DNA from: Pontederia crassipes
Taxonomy: Eukaryota > Streptophyta > Magnoliopsida > Commelinales > Pontederiaceae
Direction of reading: 5' to 3'
Assembly (NCBI GenBank): GCA_030549335.1
Contig: CM060195.1
Location: 3,893,501 to 3,957,500 of the forward strand
Length of the DNA: 64,000 nt
The notes below the pieces were generated by a model. The model was not told the DNA's origin, did not search any database, and worked only from the letters and a program-made list of their open reading frames with translations. The position numbers and the translations under genes were made by a program. Below, one piece after another: positions 59,116-64,000 of this stretch (positions within the stretch are counted from its first letter, which is position 1; every line of letters begins with the position of its first letter).

Positions 59116-59767
59116 GTATCGGCCGCCCGTTTTGGGGCGACTGACCACACAATTTTTACATTTTTCCTTTCTAATCATGCATATCTTGACACATTAAACA
59201 CATAAGTGATTCCCAACAACATATGGAACATTCTTAGCATTCTAATAATGAAGTAAACTAGTTTCCTCGTAAAGACATCTATCACATTCATTATTGCACA
59301 TGAGCATTAGAAAATTTCATTTTGAGCTAGCATAAGTAACAATGAACATCCTATATCTAGATACGATTAGCAATAAAACCTTAATCTTAGTAATACATGA
59401 AACACATTAGATTCTAATCATGATTAGCAATGGAATAGTAAACAAAGGAACAATAAATACTAAATGCACATTTCCCAAATCTTCTCTCCAAGAACAAGGG
59501 TTTGTTCTTCATGTCCTAATCTACACATTCAAACATCATTAGGGGAAGATTAGGAAGGTTTAAATCCCTAAAAAACATACCTTGATTAGCAAGCCTAAAT
59601 CCTTAATCTCCTTCCTATCTTCTCCCTTCTTCCTTTCCTAGCCGAAATGGTCTTTCCTTCCTCCTTGGAGTTGCTATCCACGATTGCAATAGGAGAGATA
59701 GGTGAGAGAGGATGAACTTGCTTAAGAAAGTGCTAAGAGAGTAGGGAAATGCTTACTATAGCCAAAA

Positions 59768-60240
59768 TTGGGCTTCTTGGGCATGGCCGGGGGAGCGGGC
59801 TATATCATTCGCGCCCCTAATTCTTCTTTCCTTGCTGCAGGAACCCAGAGACAAGACGCTGACTCGATTCTTGAGCTAGAAGCTTGGGCGTTATACTTTG
59901 GTTTGGAAGATTCCCGGAACCGTGGCTACCCTAGGGTCCAAGCTGCTGTGGACTCCGAGACGCTAATCAATATCATCAACCAGAAATACAAATGTCCGTG
60001 GAGAATACAGAACATTGTCAAATCCATTTTAGCGCTCACTATTACCTTTAAATCCTTTCAGTTGATATTTTGTAATAGAAACTGTAATAGAGTAGCTGAT
60101 TTTTTGGCTCGTATTGGGAGAGAACCTTTTCCCAATAGCTTTTGTGAGGAGAATCTTCCTCAGGGACTTCTCAATATTTTGTATGACGATGCTCAAGGCT
60201 TGATTATCAATACATAACATAACCTCTTTTGATAAAAAAG
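59768..60240 (+). mobile_element. 5'-truncated L1-type LINE copy with RNase H domain
   Basis: A frame at 59768-60217 encodes GAGYIIRAPNSSFLAAGT, DSILELEAWALYFGLE, AAVDSETLINIINQ and NRVADFLARIGREPFP, the pattern of the RNase H domain at the C-terminus of plant L1-type LINEs. It is followed by a short tail and ttttgataaaaaa, a usual plant L1 3' end. Everything upstream of RNase H is missing, as in 5'-truncated insertions. The first catalytic strand is also lost. It could alternatively be a fragment of a host RNase H-like gene, but the A-rich tail favours LINE. Confidence 0.7.
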
Positions 60241-60465
60241 GGTGTGCTAGCCGAGCAGGACTTGGAGAAGGAAAGAGAGTGAGTGGGAGGGAGAGATTAC
60301 TGTAGCATAATGGGGTTTCTTTTGGGGGTGTCGGCTGGTAGGTGGAAAAAATGAGTTTAGAGCATTACATTATGATACTTGAGTTTGGGCATGGTGGGCT
60401 GTAGGCGCGTGGGCCTTTGCATTGCTTTTTTTTCTTTTTTTATTTCTTTAGAATGTTACAATATC

Positions 60466-60964
60466 AACAATTTTTTTGTTATTTCTTTAACTTGGAAGAT
60501 ATAATTAATAGCTCACCAGTTAAAAATGCTCATGGTAGAGGATTAAACATTAGTCGAAGGTAAGAAATGTGGCCACTTACCAATCTTCAACTTCACCTTT
60601 TGTTCTTATTAGTCTCTTAATGTACTCTCATTCTTCAAAAAAAAAAAAGTTTCTTAACGTACTCTCTTTTGGCAGATATTTGGAGGTGTTGGAGTTGCGG
60701 ATCTCCTTTTTTTTTTGAAATGAAAAAGGACTAGCAAGAAGGTAGTTATTCAGGAGTTCGATTAATAATAATAATAGGGATTACAGTAAGTTGATAGAAA
60801 GGCCACCAGAAATATTGTGGCACATGGCCATGAGGACAAGAAAACAACAGCACATTACTCCAAACCGAAAAATGGCTACGCAGAACCACACACCACTAAC
60901 AAAAAACCACGCACCACTAACCACCATTACACAGTCCAAAGCAGAAGAGGACAGTGCACATCTA
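60466..60964. other. Intergenic spacer
   Basis: No gene is seen. A- and T-rich runs at 60637-60648 and 60708-60717, and a (taa)n patch at 60763-60777. Confidence 0.4.
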
Positions 60965-61552
60965 TCAAAAGCTGCATAGCCAAATTCGCCCCTCACAATT
61001 GGGCGACGCTCGACTGATGACCAATTGGAATGCGGACAGGCTTTCGCTTGATACCACAAGCTCGAGCCACCAAGGCAACGACATCCGGGTCATGTATGTG
61101 GAATCAGCTTCAGCGATTGCCATAGTGTACCCAACAACATCTGCGGCACAAATTTCCTCAGACAACTTCACAGGTCCAGTGTTCCGGCGTGTCACGCCTG
61201 TCCCCAATGTAGTCGTTACGTCTGTCGGGCCAGAAGGTGGAGCAGGACCTACTATCAATTTTTTCCCATCATTTGCACATTGATCCTCCATTGTTGTCAC
61301 GGATCCAGAGATGTTCTTCTTCTTGCAAGGTCGGCCTAAGGAAGTCGTAGTCACCACATGGGTGGGCAATCCCTTGTCCACTGTCGTCTTTCGTCGTACA
61401 CCACTTTGTGGATACTTAAGAAAACACTGGACTGGCTGGCCCATACCAGAAGCCGTCGAGGTGCGCCAAGTCTGGCAGCAGGACGCCGGCGGATGTGCCT
61501 GAAGCCCGTAAGGTCTGTCACCTTCGGATCCATCGTGCCTGACCATCCACAA
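60965..61552 (-). CDS. Uncharacterised open frame of 195 residues (doubtful)
   Basis: The longest frame in an otherwise non-repetitive, moderately GC-rich stretch. I do not recognise the family. There is no signal peptide, clear membrane segment or known motif; composition is mixed, with a Thr/Gly/Pro-rich middle. Overlapping frames on both strands (61351-61761 minus; 60954-61283, 61311-61502 and 61358-61747 plus) are nearly as long, so the coding frame is not settled. It may be a fragment of a captured or decayed gene. Confidence 0.2.
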   Translation of the reverse strand: MWMVRHDGSEGDRPYGLQAHPPASCCQTWRTSTASGMGQPVQCFLKYPQSGVRRKTTVDKGLPTHVVTTTSLGRPCKKKNISGSVTTMEDQCANDGKKLIVGPAPPSGPTDVTTTLGTGVTRRNTGPVKLSEEICAADVVGYTMAIAEADSTYMTRMSLPWWLELVVSSESLSAFQLVISRASPNCEGRIWLCSF

Positions 61553-61908
61553 AAAAGGGCGGAGCGATCATTGCGGCGACCGAGCCTCAAGCGCCGCTGG
61601 TCAGCATGCCCGCAACGAGGGTATTCTCCAAAGGTGGTGCCATGGGCCCCACAGCTCCCAAGGAGTGGGCTGTCTCGGAAATACAAGATTTTGCATGATT
61701 GTGGGAGCCCCGAGCTATTGAATCCGATCTTTTCATATATAAGGTGACCAAAGGCTATCATAACTCAATGTCAGTATATAAAGGTTTACTTCTTCTCTAT
61801 GAAATTGCCAGCAGCTGCACAGAATTCCAAATACATCTCCATTTTAAATAACTATTTTTGCTATACTTGGTTGAATTACCACAGATGAGGAGAATTGGTA
61901 TAGGACAA

Positions 61909-62621
61909 CAATGTTTTCAAAATCGGACCGACGATCGGACCGGACTCATCATCGGGTCGTGGTTGGACTGGTCCGATCGGATTCAACCGGTTTGAATTAA
62001 ATTTTATTAGAAATAATATTATTTATAATAATTATAAAGAGATAATATAAATTTTATGATATGATATATATTGTACTAATAACTTGTTAGAAATATTAAA
62101 AAATAATATAACACATTTTTTTATTTATTAAAATTTATATAATGATAATATAAATAGGTTATTATTAATTTGATATTCATTATTTAATGATGATAGATGT
62201 TATGTTAATAAATTTTATTTTAGATTATTCTTATTTATTTTTTTCAACACTTTCCTTTTTATTTCATGCCCTTTGATAATTTTTATTTTAATACTATTCA
62301 ATTTTAAATACTTACCTTTTTTTTATTTCAATTCCTATTTAATTCTATACATATCATATTATCTATTTCCTCTTTAACCTTCCTTATATTTCTTTCCATT
62401 TGTTCTCATTCAACTTTCCTATTTTTAACAATTTTTTAAATTTCTTTTTTCAAAATGTGCATTGAACTGGGTTGAACCGATTCAACCAGCTCGGTTCAAT
62501 CGACCGGTTCAATCAATTTTTTCTGATTCAATGCCAAAAATAGTTTAGACACTTGACCGGATCGGATCACCGGCCAGTTCGTGGTTGAACCGGTCGGTCC
62601 GGTCCGATTTTAATAACATTG
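61909..62621. mobile_element. hAT-like MITE, 713 bp, with 8-bp target duplication
   Basis: Inverted ends (caatgttttcaaaatcggac on the left; complement of the right end caatgttattaaaatcggac) and a perfect 8-bp duplication taggacaa at 61901-61908 and 62622-62629. Subterminal blocks are rich in GGTTGAACCGG-type words around an AT-rich non-coding centre. An 8-bp duplication fits the hAT superfamily. No transposase. Confidence 0.88.
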
Positions 62622-62629
62622 TAGGACAA

Positions 62630-63320
62630 TAATAAAATTATGGGCCTTTGCCCAAATAGTTGGTCTTTAGTTGTGGGCTGTATGGCTATAATTTAATTAG
62701 GAGCTTATTAGTGATTTTCCTTATAATAAATTACCTTTTAATTAGTTTTACTTATATTTGGGTTTCCTTGTTATTTGGTATTAAGGTGTTTACTACCCTA
62801 TGAATATAGTCTATTGGTTGTATTAGAAAATAAACTTGATTAATGAATATTTGTTATTAGCATATATATCTTGGATTCAAGTTTCCGTCATTGTTTCAAC
62901 GTTTTCTGTCTCATCAGTTCTCTTTCTATTTCTTTGTATTTCCAGCTTTTTCCTTCCTTTTCTTCTTTAGTGTTATTGCATTATGTGCAGCTATTGAGAC
63001 CTGTTTCTGAGAGTTCTGATGTTTAAGAGAATTTAATCTCAGAACACTGTTCTTGAGGTTATATCAGTTGATTTTTTCTTGAAGTAGTCGTAATAGTAGA
63101 ATTTAATATGCTTTCTATTGCGCATTCTCTGCTTATTGACTTGTGAACTAGCACTAATGTACCTTCACTAATCTAATAATCTGATAAACATACTACTTTA
63201 TGGCATCCATTCCTGTGTCAGATAGCTACAAAAGGTATCAGAAACTAGATTTATGCCAGCGAAACAATGTATTGATTGGATCATTACATTAGGAACATAA
63301 TTTTGTATGTGCTGAGAAGC
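62630..63320. other. Intergenic DNA
   Basis: No gene is seen. Phrases near 62800-62870 (ccctatgaatatagtctattgg, ttgattaatgaatatttgtt) resemble retrotransposon LTR leader sequence, but no boundaries were found. Confidence 0.35.
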
Positions 63321-63321
63321 T

Positions 63322-63765
63322 AAACAAGATAAAAAAGAAAAGAAACTTATTGAAAACCGCAGTAATCTGCCAAGAATTTAGGTGGCAAGTAAAAAATCCA
63401 TATGTTTTCAGAAAAAAAAAAGTAAAAAAACATCCAAATGCACATAAGAAGTCACAGTATCTATTGTTGTCATTTACAGGTTTGCCTTTGATGATCCTAG
63501 CGTTCTTTTGTGGTGGATTTGTGCTTAGGTGGTTATACATGAACGCATAATGTAGTGTGCTATACTTCATGGGACCTCTAACAATCAAGTTGAGGTGAAT
63601 TGGGAATGGCAAACAAGATTATAAAAAAAGTTATTAGAAACCACAGTAATCTGTCAAGAATTTAGGTGGCAAGTTAAAAAGCCAATTGCACATAAGAAAT
63701 CACAGTATATATTGCAGGTTTGCCCTTGATTATCCTTTGCGGTGGATTTATGATGTTACTTGATT
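63322..63765. repeat. Tandem duplication, ~289-bp spacing
   Basis: 63322-63545 and 63611-63765 share ttatt(g/a)(a)gaaacc(g/a)cagtaatct, caagaatttaggtggcaagt, gcacataagaa(g/a)tcacagtat and caggtttgcc(t/c)ttgat. The second copy has lost about 60 bases near its middle and others at its end. In copy 1 a frame after a possible acceptor (tttacag, 63479) reads GLPLMILAFFCGGFVLRWLY then stops, like a terminal membrane exon, but no gene could be built around it. Confidence 0.75.
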
Positions 63766-64000
63766 ATTTGAAGTGCAACACACTTCACAGATGTATGCGC
63801 TGCTATCTTGTTGCATCTGACCGGTAGGCTCCCCGAGATCATTAAACCTCGATCCACGTGATTGGTCCTTTCCACCATCATTTCCATTTATCTTCTTTTC
63901 ATTTTGATTCTGTCAGTTTTGCAACTCAATTTTTCGCTTTGCAGTGTGATTCAATTTTGTGACATGCTTACTATTCACAAGCAACTGCTGCGGAGGAAAA

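Larger units (their letters stand above)
57519..60460. mobile_element. Probable long solo LTR (gypsy type), ~2.9 kb
   Basis: Begins TGTAACGTCCCCAAAATTT and ends TTTAGAATGTTACA, with flanks atatt (57514-57518) and atatc (60461-60465) differing by one base. No coding domain belongs to it. It resembles the 12242-16411 block in its ends, in early phrases (acagcggaaa here; aatagtggaaa there) and in carrying arrays of short repeats. A truncated L1 copy lies near its right end. Solo LTR of a Ty3/gypsy element is the best reading but not proven. Confidence 0.55.

Noticed and set aside
58598..59150. Open frames on both strands in the GGTCGACC array
   Set aside because: Repeat-driven; no conserved domain.

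Overview
This is a plant nuclear genome window. The evidence is spliced, GC-rich host genes in AT-rich intergenic DNA, and intact or decayed plant transposons of most major classes. GC-rich coding exons against very AT-rich spacers suggest a monocot; I cannot name the species. No bacterial, organellar, CRISPR or convincing tRNA/rRNA feature was seen.

Layout. 1-5.8 kb is AT-rich repeat DNA with a ~396-bp tandem repeat and one Helitron-like 3' end. 5.8-11.35 kb looks like a Helitron that received a Tourist-like MITE and then a nearly full-length RTE-type LINE (minus strand, 18-bp target-site duplication). 12.24-16.41 kb is a 4.17-kb sequence flanked by GGTAT duplications, best read as a giant solo LTR, with a nested MITE and short-unit tandem arrays. 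18.66-21.16 kb is a two-exon host gene for a plant MLKL-type protein (DUF1221/HeLo-like N-terminus plus pseudokinase). 23.7 kb holds a 171-bp internally deleted RTE derivative. 25.4-27.0 kb is another LTR-like block. 29.85-31.63 and 33.31-36.18 kb are two tandem minus-strand genes of the peptide-N-glycanase A family; the second carries a ~345-residue proline-rich, extensin-like insert.

From 37 kb onward the window is dominated by mobile DNA. A 3.47-kb Mutator-like element with ~240-bp inverted ends and a 9-bp target duplication carries a spliced GRF zinc-finger gene. It is followed by the remains of an LMBR1-like (LIMR family) membrane-protein gene (43.6-46.9 kb), whose first exon is split by a 1.85-kb gypsy-derived LTR element. 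Two related but distinct Ty1/copia elements lie almost head to tail (47.75-52.47 and 52.67-57.32 kb), both inactivated mainly by C-to-T type stop codons. Next is a probable 2.9-kb solo LTR (57.5-60.5 kb) containing a 5'-truncated L1 fragment and an unusual 25-bp-period hairpin array. A hAT-like MITE (61.9-62.6 kb) and a ~289-bp tandem duplication close the window.

The functional host content is therefore small: one probable immune pseudokinase and two predicted secreted/vacuolar deglycosylation enzymes, plus a possible transposon-borne GRF protein. I saw no coherent new multi-gene system. The best leads are the hairpin array with apparent compensatory changes, the GRF-carrying MULE, the extensin/PNGase A chimera, and the RTE-derived mini-element.
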